From Furcasterigmium furcatum (lineage: Eukaryota > Ascomycota > Sordariomycetes > Glomerellales > Plectosphaerellaceae): DNA of 64,000 nucleotides. Made by a program: the position numbers and the translations under genes. Positions 1 to 10,997 of this stretch are shown here, piece after piece; position 1 is the stretch's first letter; every line of letters begins with the position of its first letter. The DNA lies in contig BCIA01000006.1 in the NCBI GenBank assembly GCA_001599815.1, positions 3,040,961-3,104,960 of the forward strand, given 5' to 3'. The notes under the pieces are model-generated. The model saw only the letters and a list, made by a program, of their open reading frames with translations, was not told the origin of the DNA and did no database searches.

Positions 1-1696
1 TGCGCGGTCCGCTTGCCGCTTCCTGCTCCACGACGCATGGTCCCGGTAGTATGGATGCGACTTGCGCGAGGCCTCGCGCTCGTCGTCCCACGCCTTGTCC
101 TTCTCCAGGTGCTCCGCCTTGCGTCGCTCCGAAGATTCCTCCTCCTGTAGCTCGCGGTCCTTCTCTCGCTCGAGCGCTGCTTGCCGGGCGCGCTCTCGGT
201 TGAACCACTTGTGCTCCGCGTCCTGGTATCGCTTGTCGTCGTCGGCCTTCTTCCGGTTGAGCTGTCGTTGGTAAAGCTCCTCGTCGTCAGCCGAGCTGTC
301 CTCGTCCTCGCGGTTGATAGATAGCTCTGCATTGGAGACACCACCATTAACGAAGGAGATGGAGCGATTGTCGCCGCCTCGCGGGCCGCTCGGCGCGTTT
401 TGCATCCCTCGGGGCCCGACAGGCACGTTATTCGCGCCATCTCCCGGGGGCGTGTCCAGTCTTGACCGGCGAGGCGGGCCGTTCCGTGAGCGCTCCTGCT
501 CCTCCATCTCCTCTTCCCGCTTCAGACGTTCCAGGTCGCGCTTGATGCTCCGGTCGCGGAAGGCCGCAATCTCGGCTGCCACGACCTCGCGCATCTCGGC
601 GGGGATGTCTGCCAGCTCGTCGTCCTGTGCGAGGGGGATGTTCACTACTTCCACGTCGCCGTTGTTGTTGACCATCGTCACGTCGCCCTCTCGGTCTGTC
701 GGTATCGCGGTCTTCGGGTGTGCCAGCTCGTTGATAACCTGCTTGACGGCATCTTTCGCGGCGGCTAGCCGCGACTCCGCGCCCGGGTCGTCGCCTTTGT
801 TCTCCTTGTAAGACTCGAGGTACTTGAGAGAGTTGGGATCGATCGTCACCTGGAGCTTGGCCATCTCGACACCATTGGCGGCATCCTCCTCCGCGGACTC
901 GGCCTTGGGAGCCTGCCGCTTCTTGGGGACCTCGACGTCTTGCAGAATATCGGCGGCGGTGGCGAAGGAATCCGGGTCGTCGAACAGGGCGAAGCCGAAC
1001 TTGGCGCCCTTGTGCTCTGATAATGTGGACGCCGTGGACTCCCATCGGCGAAGCCTTCCCGCAGCGTTGAGCAGCCGCTCGATGTTCTCGTCGGCGCCCA
1101 GGCCCTCGGGGATTTGGTGGATGAAGATCGTTCGGAGTCTCTCCTCGGCTGTCGGGGGAATCAGCGACTGCACGTTGTCCCGCGGGCCGCCCCTCGACTG
1201 GTCGCCCCGATCCATGCCCAGGCCCTGTCGTCCCGAAGAAGGCGCGTGGCCATCCCTGCGGCCGGGTTCGCCGCCTGCGCCGCCCGGCTTCGCGCCGCCC
1301 AATGCCGAGAGGCGGATCACGGGGGCACTGAAGTCGAAGTTCGTCGGGATGTTAGGAGCTTGGAAGTTGGGCGGCAGGCCGCTTTGTCGGTTAGCTTGTG
1401 CGTTGCTGGGCTGCTGAACACCTGGAGGAGGTGCCATTCCCGGAGCGGAGGACATGCCTGGCGGAGGGCCTGCGAAGCGGTTAGTAGTCAGCGGGACGGC
1501 GGGCGAAGCACACCACGCACCTAGACCAGGAGGAGGAGCCATGCCCGGGGCAGCGCCTGATCCTGGGAACCCGCCATAGCTGGGAGGGGCCCCGTAAGGG
1601 TTGCCTATGAGTGAGTTAGAGAAGAGCGGGGGAAATAGGGCTGCATCCATGTATGCGGCGGGTGAAGAGCGCACCTCCGTAGGGATTGTACGACAT
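1..1696 (-). CDS. RBM25/Snu71-like pre-mRNA splicing factor, 5' part (runs off the window)
   Basis: This is the N-terminal part of a nuclear RNA-binding protein likely to act with U1 snRNP in 5' splice-site selection. The start is ATG at 1696 (MSYNPYGG). Two introns, 1674-1605 and 1520-1470, have GT/AG ends and keep a Gly-Pro-rich N-terminus in frame (PPSYGGFPG, APPPGLG, PPPGMSSAPG). Next comes an RRM-like segment (ERLRTIFIHQIPEGLG ... KFGFALFDDPDSFATA), an acidic linker, and a long Arg/Glu-rich helix (LKREEEMEEQERSRN, EREKDRELQEEESSERR). RRM, then RE-rich region, then C-terminal PWI is the RBM25/Snu71 order; a PWI domain would lie beyond base 1 and cannot be seen. It is divergent to the S21 gene. 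Family assignment is good; the exact orthologue is inferred. Confidence 0.8.
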
Positions 1697-2212
1697 GCCG
1701 TCTGCTTAAAGGAAAGCTGCAAGGGTATGTCGGTAGGTCGTGGGATTAGGTAGGATGGGTGTCGCGTGTTGTCAAGCCTTGCCGCTGTGGCTCGAGGCTC
1801 AACCCGACCAACAGACGTAGTAGTATATCGGGAAGTGAGTCCTCGCCAGCTGGGTTCAGGTTGCGCGATGCAGGCGTAGTTGTCGGGGTGAAGAAGAGCT
1901 GGATTGAACTGAAGGCACCTGCCGCCTACAATTTTCGGTCGCGCTCATCGGTCAATTGGCGACGGCCGTCTCATTGGTTGGAGGCAGTTGCAAGGGTGGG
2001 GTGGTTCGGACGATCGGCATCTAGTTTATCCGCCAGGATTTTGCCCGTCTCAGCAGATGGTTCAACACCAGACCAGACACACGACCTCTCAGCCAGCAGT
2101 TCTTCCTCGATTGCAGAGGCAGACAGAGCCATTAGCCACTATGTACGTCGCGGTACATACCTCTACTTGTCCATATCTTTGCTAACGGTTTACAAGGGCG
2201 AACGAATTGCGA
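1697..2212. other. Bidirectional promoter between the splicing-factor and S21 genes
   Basis: About 0.5 kb between two divergent housekeeping genes. No clear TATA box is seen. A candidate intron lies at 2144-2196 (GTACGT donor, GCTAAC branch, AAG acceptor) just upstream of the S21 reading frame. Confidence 0.6.
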
Positions 2213-2803
2213 ATGGCCGGCAGGCAACTGCTCCGGGCCAGTCTCGTCCCACGGGCACCACTCGTTATCCCGAGAATCGCATTCCCGCATGCCCGCGCCA
2301 TCTCGACGACACCTCCTCGTCCCCGTATGATCAATCGCCCGAAGCCGACAAAGCCGGCAGACGAAACCATCTCCGCCGCCCCGGTAGACCTCTCCGCCAA
2401 CCGCTTCTCCCCGTCCACGGCCGCCTCCCGCTCCGCAGCGAGCGACCGCGTCTACGATGCCACCTCCCCTGGCGCATTCGACCTCTCCAAGATCCTCTCG
2501 GAGGAAGGCGACGAGTTCATGCGCAAGCACTACCAGCGCACGAAAGTCGAGCTGCGCATGAAGCCCGTCCTCGGACGCACGGTGCACCTCACCCAGAAGA
2601 ACGACCTGGCCGACTCCCTCCGAATGCTCCAGTCGTTCGTGATGAAGAACAAGATCAAGTTTTTCGACCGCCACCAGAGGATGCACGAGCGACCCGGCCT
2701 GAAGCGCAAGCGGCTCAAGAGCGAGCGCTGGAGGAAGAAGTTCAAGACGGGCTTCGTGGCTACCGTGAAGAGGGTGCAGGAGCTTGCGAACCAGGGCTGG
2801 TAG
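2213..2803 (+). CDS. Mitochondrial small-subunit ribosomal protein bS21m (MRP21-like)
   Basis: A 196-residue protein of the mitochondrial 30S subunit. The N-terminus is basic and rich in Arg, Ser and Thr (MAGRQLLRASLVPRAP ... RAISTTPPRPR), as expected for a mitochondrial presequence. The S21 core is C-terminal: an Arg/Lys-rich stretch in which a short lead (GRTVHLTQKNDLADSLRMLQ) is followed by a basic helix with RPGLKRKRLKSERWRKKFK. This matches the fungal form, which carries a long N-terminal extension. ATG 2213 is the first in-frame ATG in unspliced DNA. If the upstream intron 2144-2196 is used, an ATG at 2142-2143/2197 would add six residues (MANELR). No intron is needed inside the coding region. 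Confidence 0.85.
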   Translation: MAGRQLLRASLVPRAPLVIPRIAFPHARAISTTPPRPRMINRPKPTKPADETISAAPVDLSANRFSPSTAASRSAASDRVYDATSPGAFDLSKILSEEGDEFMRKHYQRTKVELRMKPVLGRTVHLTQKNDLADSLRMLQSFVMKNKIKFFDRHQRMHERPGLKRKRLKSERWRKKFKTGFVATVKRVQELANQGW

Positions 2804-2962
2804 GATGTGTCACGAAAATTACCCTTTGTACGATACGGACTGGGGGACTGTACATTTTAAGGAGCGGGCCGGTTGCCACGATAGCTACGGCGAATAGACA
2901 GGGTGTCCAATGCAACACAAGGAATTGCATTGCTGTAATCGAATCGTGTTGAGAGCTATCTC

Positions 2963-5268
2963 CTATAGGTGTTCGTCCGCATCCCGACGCCGATTCGGCG
3001 AGGGCCCGGGGCTTGTGTGCAGTTTCGGCCGGCTCTTAAAGATGGCTTCCATGTCCTCCGTGTCCAGCTCCTCCGCCATCGCAGAGGCATCCGCGGTGTT
3101 GTCCTCCTCGTCGACCTTGGGGAAGTAGCTACCCTCCCCGCGGGGCGCCATGCGCGACCGGCGCTGCGATCTTCGCCGCTCCAGCTGGGCCTTTTGCCTC
3201 GAGGCCTCGAAGCCAGCGAGACTCCTCCGCGTCCTCGAGACCAGATCTTCGTAGGCGATGTCCTCATCCTCAACGACGGGTGTGGTGCCTTGAGAGCCCG
3301 CAGGGGCCTGCTCATGTGGTGATGCCAGGTGATCATCCTCCTCTTCATAGGGACTCGCGACCTGCTTCCCACCTCGGGACATGCGTGCCATGGAGAGACG
3401 TGTTCGCTCAGCTAGGGAAAGTGTGTGCCGCGGTTTGGACTGCTTGACCGGCGAGGGCGAAGCAATGTCCATGGATGCCAGAATCCTATCGGCCATTTCC
3501 GTGGTTGGAGAAACTGCTTCGGGGGAGGGCGGCGCTTCGACCGACATCTTGAATCTCGACCTGGTCTTTCGCTGAGGCGATCGGCTTTCCGGTCTGTTGT
3601 CGCTGTTCTCAGATGGTTCGGCCTCCGAGGAGGGGTGTGAACGGGCAACTGGAGGCCGAGTCTCTCGGATCTCGGGGAGCAGCCCTAGGTCCTGTTGTTC
3701 CAGTTCCCGGGACGGTCTGTCTGGCTGTACAGCATGAGCCGAAGCAGCCCGTGTGGTTGAGATTGACTCGATCGCTTCTGTGGGCGGCTCGGTGGCTCCG
3801 TCTTGCGCAATGTGTGCATCTCCGAAACTATCGTCGAGTTCACTGATCTCTGAGACCGGTTCATCTGGCAAGTCGGCAGCAGGAGGTGGCGGTCTTGCAG
3901 GTTGTCGGGTTCTCGGGCCCAGCAAGGATCCCAGAGACGGCGCGCGAACAGCATCCACCTCCTTCAACTCGTCCTGCAAGTCCTGAATCAGCGACGCATA
4001 CGGCGCGCCCAGAGCAGGCGCTTTGGTGCCCAGCTTCTTCCTAGGGCTCATCTGGCCGAGATGGAGCCGCGCGTGATTCTCGAGGCCAAAGTCGATGCCT
4101 CGCTTGGTACCACCCGGCTTTGCCTTTTCAGACGGCGGAGTATTGACCGGCTCGTCGCCGAAGAGATCCTGCCGAAAGTCCTGCCACTTCCGTAAGCTCT
4201 CCCGCTGCGCCCTGACGCGGCTGTCGAGCTTCTCCAGAAGACCCTTGCCCTCGTCTTCTAGCTCCGAGAGCCGGTCGGCTTGAACACGCCTCCAGACTCG
4301 GTCAAAGGGCGCAGAGAGCACGCCATCCTGGCGCGCATTGGTGTCGCCGCAGAGCAGGGTCTCCATCCACTGCTCGTTACCGGCCCAGTTGTTGCGAACA
4401 ACCCTCCACATGTCCATCCGCATGTCGTCGGTTACATGCTGGGCGGGTGTTCCGGACCTGTTTGACTTGACCTGCTCCTGTCTCCGCGTGATATTCCGCT
4501 CCTTGACGTCTAAGAGCTCGGATAGGTCCCGGTACTTCCGTCTCGCAGCATCCTTCTCGCCCAAGATCCGAGACAGTGAGGCCCGGTGCGCCAGGTTCAG
4601 CGCCACAAGGTCGGCCTTGTCACCGGCATAGCCGCGATCCTCGAGGGCCAGCTGCTGGGCGACAGCCGGGTATTCGCCCTCCGCATCGGCGGCGGCGGCG
4701 ACGAGCTTCCTGAGAACTGCGGAGGAGAACACGGCGAGGACCTCCTCCAGGCGTTCGCCTTTGCATTCATCGAGCATGGTCTTGCGGACGACGGCGTCGC
4801 GGCCCAGCAGGCCGTTCTTCTTGACTTGCTCGAGACATCGCTGGAGAGCGGAGCGGAGGTTGATCGACTGGACCTGGTCGCGAGGGGGAAAGAATGGCTC
4901 GAGTTTCTGGAGGGGCACTTGTCAGTCGGGGCGGGGTTCACTCAAGCAACGGACAGGGCATGGCGACGAACACTCCGGGCTTCTTCTGGGTCCCAGAGGC
5001 AGAAGAGCTGGTAGAGGGCCCATTCGATGCTCTGGATGCGCTTCTTTTGGACTGCAAATGTCTGTGTATCGAACCCTGGCCAGTCGGGGAGGGAGTCGAG
5101 ATCGAGAAGACGGAGATTGGTCAGGAAGGCCTGGATGTTGCTGGAATGCGGAGCGCCCGATGACGACGAGGGTGTCACCGCTGTTGTCGCGTGGGCAGTT
5201 CGGGTGGCGTTGCCGGCGCGGGTTGATCGAGAGCGGGCCAGGAGGGAGTTTGGTGGCAAGGCGGCCAT
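2963..5268 (-). CDS. HAUS augmin-like complex subunit 6
   Basis: Predicted 746-residue augmin subunit, which recruits gamma-tubulin to pre-existing spindle microtubules for branching nucleation. Exon 1 (5268-4972) starts at a strong CCACCATGG context and encodes NIQAFLTNLRLLDLDSLPDW and YQLFCLWDPEEARS. Intron 4971-4907 has a GTTCGT donor, CTGAC branch and CAG acceptor. Exon 2 continues KLEPFFPPRDQVQSINLRSA, the HAUS6 N-terminal signature, followed by predicted helices (LSRILGEKDAARRKYRDLSE) and a GNEQWMETLL motif. The C-terminal half is low-complexity, acidic and rich in Ser/Pro. Filamentous ascomycetes keep augmin, whereas budding yeasts lack it, which supports the taxonomic placement. It is convergent with the S21 gene. 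Confidence 0.88.
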
Positions 5269-6279
5269 GGTGGGAGCATGTTGCTCGTGCCCGAGGTCAC
5301 GGCCAGGCCAGGCGTGTCGATGGGGTGGTGGTTTGGTGGACTGGAGTCTGGTGGTGTTGTCGGTGTGTTCCGGCTGCCAGGGGTTCGTTCGGCACAGGCC
5401 GCATGAAGTCAGGGGGACTTAGGGGCCGCCCCAGCGTTAGGTGCAAGTTGGTGGGCTTTCGGCCGGGACGGGAGAAACAGCCCTCCCAGGAGCTCAGCCC
5501 TGGCCGGCCCTGCCAAGTTCGAGCCCCCCCTGCCAAACTTGGAAAATAGCACCTGCACTCCTCGCCTCCTTCGGGATGGCTCCCCGAGTGGCTAACCACG
5601 ACGAGAAGGTGACCGGGCGTTCAGGGCAGACCTTCAGCGTCGAGCTCAGCCTGCATACCTAACCCACGGCTGACTACTTCGACGTTCCTGGGAGAGAGTC
5701 ATCGGCGAGCATCACGAGCCTTGGCAGCATCAATACAGAAATACGACCTCAAAACTTGCCCGGTGATTCAGAGCAGTGACTCAGTCCCCAAGACCAAGAC
5801 TTTACCCAGTTGAAGACCACCAACGGTCCAACACCCACATTCATTTAGTACTCATGCCAAGCCGCCAGCCTCGCCGTCCGCCCGACACACCCTCATGAGG
5901 TCGTGCCTCCTTGGCAATGGCAACACTTTCTCTTGGTGTTTGAAAACCCGCGTACTCGCATTGCGCCTGGCCAACCCCTGTCTTCATTCGGCCGACCGAG
6001 GCCAAATTAAGCATCTCCATCGGGGCCCAGGCAGTCTTGGACCGCAAAAGTTCTTTAATGGGGGACATCGTTGGTTCTGAAGTGAGGCACAGCCCTTGTC
6101 ACCTGTCGAGAAAATAGATCGACTGGAGATTAGTTCCTTGGGTCTGAGTGATATATTATGAAGGCCTACGCTTGTTCTTGATACATATTGGAGTCCTGTT
6201 TTGCTGTCGTTCCCAACTCACTCTCGCTCCATCCACCATTCTTCGGATTTCAACCTCCATTACTCACTCACCCTTCACC
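5269..6279. other. Intergenic region upstream of HAUS6 and the secreted-protein gene
   Basis: About 1 kb between divergent genes. The only signal seen is an AT-rich TATATTAT at about 6152-6159, roughly 120 bp before the downstream ATG. Short ORFs here show no protein-like composition. Confidence 0.5.
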
Positions 6280-6903
6280 ATGATCTCCAAGACCACCCTC
6301 ATCGCGGCCCTCGCCGCCACGGCCTCGGCCGCCATCGACTCCGTCCAGGTCGTCCACATCATCGAGAGCCTCAAGTCGGAGGGCCTGCCCGTCAAGGCCG
6401 CCGTCCACTTCTCCGGCAACAAGAACGATGCCCGCGCCCTCTTCGCCCGCGACGACCCTACCTACATGGAATGCGCCGCCTCCCTGCGGGACGTTTTCGA
6501 GACCATCCCGACCCCCACGAACCGCGAGGTCCTCTACTGGTTCACGGACGTGCTGAAGACCGCCGAGTGCACCCTGACCGCCCACTCCTCGCTCTCCGAC
6601 GACATCATGAGCTACGTCACCGAGCTCATCGACTGGACCTGGGAGATCGAGGACGACTTCGAGAAGATCGTCGACGACTGCGGCGACCAGCTCGGCATCG
6701 AGATCAATGACAACTCGCCTGCCAATCTCCTCTGCGGCAAGGGCGGCACCATGATTTACACCGGCAGCGCGAACGCCACCGCGACGGTGGCCTTTGAGAC
6801 GGCCCTCGCCGACTACACGCCCCCGGCCTCTGGTGCCTCGAGCATCGGCATGTCCGCTGCCGCCGTCGTTGCCGTCGGCCTCGTCAACCTTGTCTTTGCC
6901 TAA
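6280..6903 (+). CDS. Secreted, possibly GPI-anchored protein of unknown function
   Basis: A 207-residue intronless protein. The start at ATG 6280 (context TTCACCATG) gives a clear signal peptide, MISKTTLIAALAATASAA. The mature part has four Cys (ECAASLRD, AECTLTAHSS, DDCGDQLG, LLCGKGG) and a central helical block, YVTELIDWTWEIEDDFEKIV. The C-terminus has a small-residue patch (PPASGASS) followed by a hydrophobic tail (AAAVVAVGLVNLVFA) with no basic residues after it. That is the layout of a GPI-attachment signal. There are N-glycosylation sequons near the end (NATAT). The overall pattern resembles fungal DUF7735-type or infection-structure-specific secreted proteins, but I am not sure of that. 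It lies tail-to-tail with the GH28 gene, 247 bp away. Confidence 0.8.
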   Translation: MISKTTLIAALAATASAAIDSVQVVHIIESLKSEGLPVKAAVHFSGNKNDARALFARDDPTYMECAASLRDVFETIPTPTNREVLYWFTDVLKTAECTLTAHSSLSDDIMSYVTELIDWTWEIEDDFEKIVDDCGDQLGIEINDNSPANLLCGKGGTMIYTGSANATATVAFETALADYTPPASGASSIGMSAAAVVAVGLVNLVFA

Positions 6904-7150
6904 GTGGAGGGTTTCTATGTGCATATTGTTGGAAGCATCATTGAGTGAGCATGTATGGTTGCACGGCGTCAAGGCTTAGATACCAGGTGTCTTATATCCT
7001 CGGACTCTACCTTATGTAGACTGTCCAAGACCTAATCAGAATGCTCTGCAACAGAGCAGAGTCTTCTTTTCATCATCGTTCCCCATGAATCGTCTGGCAA
7101 AGTGCCATCAGAAACCGTGCTATGTACAAAGTTCGCAGCTCCGAGTCCCT

Positions 7151-8636
7151 CTACCACTCACGGATGGGCCAAGGCGCATCGATGGTGACCCGCTCCGTGA
7201 CGCAGGTATCGGCCAGGGCGGCCCGGGCCTCGTCACTATCGAAGGGGACGCAGTCATAACCCAGATCATCGATGCCGTCGCAGATGATGACGGCCTTGTC
7301 GCCGCAGGGGCTCGTCATGGTGAAGTTCTTGAACGTGATGCCCTCGCACACAGCGTCCTCGCTGGTCGAGCAGGTCAGGCGGGCGACGGCGCGGCCGTTC
7401 TTGCCGCTCGTGTACCCGGAGAAGTTCTCAAAGGTGACGTCCTGGACGCTCATCTTGGAGGGGTGGGCGTTGCACTCCTCGGACGGGATGTTGAAGTAGC
7501 AGGAATCCAGGTAGACGCCGTAGTCGGTGCGGGCCTGCCAGAAGTTGCGGTACGTGATGTTGCGCACCCAGCCCTCGCCGACGCTCGGGCCGGCCCAGAC
7601 CTTGATGCGGCCGCCGTACTGGCCGTTGAGCATCCAGATGTTCTCCATCACGACGTCCTCGACGAAGGAGACCTCGCCCTCGTACTGGCCGAGGGAGCCC
7701 AGGGACTGGCCGTGCGTGCCGTTGCAGTACATGGTGTTGACGTGCAGGTCGGTGTTGTTGGACTTGGGCGAGAAGCAGTCGTCGCCGATGTTGACCCAGA
7801 CGCGCTCAATGTCGACGTGCTTGACGTTGAGAGAGTTCCAGAAGTCGGAGTTCTTGGGGAGCGAGGACGCGTTGTTCGAGATGGCCTCGATGATGACGTC
7901 CTTGTACGTGATGTACTCGGCTGTGATGTGTGAGCTGGGTTCGGGCCAGAGATGAGATGAGCTTACAAGTCACGATGAAGTTGTGCCAGACGGGCGAGTT
8001 CTTCATGTGGATGCCCTCCACGGACAGGTTGGTGCAGTTCTCAGCATAGAACAGGATGGGACGCAGGTAAGCGTTGTCAGGGTCGAGGATCCTGAGTCTT
8101 GGTTAGTGATTGGGTTTGCACTGGGGCGCATGAGCAACTCACTCCAGGCCGGAGAACTCGTTCCACCACCTCTGACCATTACCATCCATGACACCCTCGC
8201 CGTAGATCTTGATGTCCTGGCCTCCCCACTTCCAGAACATGAGCGAGCGCTGGAAGGGGTGGTAGAAGGCATGCTCCTGCCAGTACGGGGTGTCGTTGGT
8301 GAACTTGATGGTCCCCTCGAGGTTGACGTGGATGTCGTTTAGGAAGGTCAGGTCCAGGGGCTTGCCGATGACGAAGAGCTCGTCCTTGGGCAGGTAGACG
8401 GTGCCGCCGTTGTTGGCCTGGCGGACGGCCTCCTCGAACTCGGCCGAGACGTCATCGAAGTCGTGCTCGGAGGAACGAGGGGTGAAAGTCTTGCGGCAGT
8501 TTGTAGACCTCTTGGCCACGGGGTGCTTCTCGCGGAACTCCTGGGCGTTGCGAGGAACGCCTGCAGGGAGCTCGACGGCGTAGGCGGCGGCGCTGGCCGC
8601 GGCGGCGAAGACGCTGATGAGGGCGGAAACCTTCAT
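7151..8636 (-). CDS. Secreted GH28 exo-polygalacturonase-type pectinase
   Basis: Predicted 462-residue secreted enzyme hydrolysing galacturonan, probably exo-acting. The signal peptide is MKVSALISVFAAAASAAAYA. Three exons (8636-8143, 8091-7967, 7920-7151) are separated by introns with GTGAGT/CAG and GTAAGC/CAG. The right-handed beta-helix motifs of GH28 appear in order: NSD (in SLPKNSDFWNS), GDD (NIGDDCFSPKS), HG (CNGTHGQSLGSLGQY) and RIK (YGGRIKVWAG). The catalytic Asp residues, the His and RIK are kept. The usual NTDG and SHG read NSDF and THG. The long insertions and the SLGQY motif resemble exo-PG (PgaX) rather than endo-PG. Several N-glycosylation sequons are present. A TATA box lies about 85 bp upstream. 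Confidence 0.9.
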
Positions 8637-10337
8637 GTTGGGCTGCTCGTGATGGAGGAAGTACGGGAGACGAGTGGTCGATCAGCTTCCGATGACCTCC
8701 TTCGCTCAGGACATGACCTCTCTTATACTCCGCACGCCCCTTGCACCTCGCACCCAGCAGCCAGCCCTTGGCAACACGCGTTTCCCGTTGCCCCGTGGGC
8801 CTGTCGACCCCAGATGACCGCGTAACGGTTGGAGATATTCCGAGCTTCTCAAGAGAAAGCAGAGAAGAGACCTTCGGATAGCAGGCCATCTGCCATGGGT
8901 GCAACTTTCACCTTGCCGTGTTAGCATCACACCCTTGGCGCTCATATGCCAGGGGCGATCCCGTCCTCCTCTCCCAGTTTCCCCACGGAGAGGTGCCCGG
9001 CCAAGATCCGTGAGGCCAGGACAAGGGCTCTCTCCGCATGTTTCCTCTCCGCAATCCCAGCCAAACATCCCGGACCCCAAGCCTGGATCGCAGGCCTTTT
9101 AATGGGTCGACGAGAGCTCACCGCAGAGCCCAGATGGAGAAAGATGAGTCCAGTCGAGTCGGTGGTTAGCATTCCACCTATCATGAGAATGGAGGGCGGG
9201 AGAAGGGGAGGCTGCCGTTGATTTAGAGCCTTGGCTGCCGTTTGGCTGTCGGAGGCAGACTTTCTCACCAAGGGTCCGTGGTTGGCGGGATATCTGATTC
9301 TACCCATATTGGATCACGGAGAAATTGTGGTCGGCATCGTGACGCCTCCTCTCTTGGCTCCCTTCTAATGCCGAAGCCAAGCCCCTGAAGATGCCGGTGA
9401 CGCCGTGCTGGACCACTGGCAACCCCTGATTCCACCCCTCAACATCCCCCGCATCAACCCCAACCCCCTCGGCTCACTGCAATTCGGAGAGCCCCGGCAA
9501 GCTCCGAAGAGCCCCTGAGCGCCACAGAACCTTCAAGCGACGGCGAGTGAAGAGGCGAGGTTTTTTGAACAGCTACATCCTGCTTTTCGCATTTGCATTA
9601 TCGAGGAGATTTCCCCAGCGTCTGGTCTCGTCGTTGGAGCACCGCAAAAGCTGTTTGCTATACCACTTAGGCAAGAGCAACACCAGGCCAACTGGATGCT
9701 TCAAGGTTGTCCGTGGTTCCATTGAATCCGTGGCATTCCCAGCCTGTCCCTTATCAAAGACCCGGGGCACGGGAGAATGCTCAACTCAGAATCGTTGTTC
9801 TCAAACACTCGACTGTCCGCACGACAAAATGTCGTCAGAAAAGCCAGACTATGTGACCACCCCTCAATAAAACTGATGGCGTTTGACTACCGTAAACTGA
9901 ACGAAGAAATCAGTCTCGCACCGTCCAGTCCGAGTAAATCACAGGTCACCGTGCTTAGACCTTGGCCGGCGTGACTGAATGCTGGACAATTGAGTCCTTT
10001 TCAGGCTGGCTCGATTGCTTTGCTGGTCCCCGCGCCCCTGACCGAGTGGCTGTTCCGGGCCCGTGTCTCCTTTGGCGAGAACAATACGGATACTGGGGGA
10101 GAATCGCATCGAAACTGGGAACAGCGAAACGAGTCGAATCTATGTGACGAAGCAGCGCTGTTGAACTGTGTTCGGTCTCAAGATACAAAATCCCCCTCAT
10201 TCCGCCATCATGTATCATTCAGCTCTTCAGCGAGGAATACGACACACAACGGGGGACCTCACAGTCCAACATCAGTTCGTTTCAGGGTTCAGCAGATATA
10301 TAACCCACAACATCTCCACCAGCCATCAGCCCTTACG
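8637..10337. other. 1.7 kb intergenic region
   Basis: Apart from the GH28 TATA box and a TATATAA at 10297-10303 before the next gene, I see no coding region or repeat. Several ORFs of 60-120 codons occur, but they have no protein-like composition and no splice context. Confidence 0.5.
8721..8727 (-). promoter_or_regulatory. TATA box of the GH28 gene
   Basis: On the minus strand the sequence reads GAGTATAAGAGAG, with TATAAGA about 85 bp upstream of the GH28 start codon. This is a normal position for an inducible fungal secreted-enzyme gene. Confidence 0.55.
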
Positions 10338-10997
10338 ATGTGCAAGATCACTCAAATCCCCCTCCTCTTCACCGAGTGCCACCACCTCAGCGTGGTTGCG
10401 GCCTTCGAGCCTTGCACCGAAACACACGTCCCTGACAGACCTGCCCTCTTCTGCGGTCCGGCTGAATGGGCCTTCACCATCGTCGCTGAGATGGAGTCGC
10501 ATCCCTCCCGCTGCAAAAACTGCCGCTCCCGTTCGACCGAGGCCACTCCGGAGAAGGTCGGCTGCTACACGCCGAGACAGCGACAGCAGAGTCATGACCT
10601 AATCTCATTCTCAGACCCAAGCGCGCAGCAGGAACAGAGGCAGCAGAGCCAGCCTTCGAAGCAGCAGTTCCAACAAACCAAGTCGACCAGGGCTGGCGCG
10701 AAGAAGACGCAAGCCAAGGATGCGAAGCCTATGAAGGGCGAGCCAGAGGAAGACAACTTGAAATCGCTGATGAACGTCACTTCTGAGGAGGAGGACGATG
10801 AGGAGCTCATAGAAAAGGCCGCCAAGTACGGCATGTCGGTCAAGGAGTACAGGGATATTCTACTCGAGCAGCAGGGCGTGAGCGAGGCTCGACAGTCGAA
10901 GAGAGAGTCCATCTGGCGAGAGCAATCAGGCTCCCTCGACAAGGATGACGACGAGGAGAAGGTACCCAAATCCGAGGAGGGTGACTCAAAGAAGTAG
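10338..10997 (+). CDS. Hypothetical acidic, Gln-rich protein
   Basis: A 219-residue protein that I do not recognise. The start is ATG 10338 (MCKITQIPLLFTECHH), 35 bp after a TATATAA. The N-terminal half has several Cys and His residues, including a short CKNC pair, which may be a small metal site; this kind of N-terminus is common in uncharacterised Sordariomycete proteins. The middle is Gln/Ser-rich low complexity (PSAQQEQRQQSQPSKQQFQQ). The C-terminal third is strongly charged and likely helical (TSEEEDDEELIEKAAKYGMS, VKEYRDILLEQQGVSEARQS) and ends in an acidic tail. There is no signal peptide or membrane segment. An upstream in-frame extension exists but lacks a convincing start. Confidence 0.6.
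   Translation: MCKITQIPLLFTECHHLSVVAAFEPCTETHVPDRPALFCGPAEWAFTIVAEMESHPSRCKNCRSRSTEATPEKVGCYTPRQRQQSHDLISFSDPSAQQEQRQQSQPSKQQFQQTKSTRAGAKKTQAKDAKPMKGEPEEDNLKSLMNVTSEEEDDEELIEKAAKYGMSVKEYRDILLEQQGVSEARQSKRESIWREQSGSLDKDDDEEKVPKSEEGDSKK

Noticed and set aside
428..1045. 205-codon frame on the minus strand with MGVHGVHIIRAQ start
   Set aside because: It is one frame off the splicing-factor coding frame and is Arg/Gly-rich noise.
9990..10337. Upstream in-frame extension of the hypothetical protein at 10338
   Set aside because: It crosses the TATATAA element and lacks protein-like composition; ATG 10338 is preferred.
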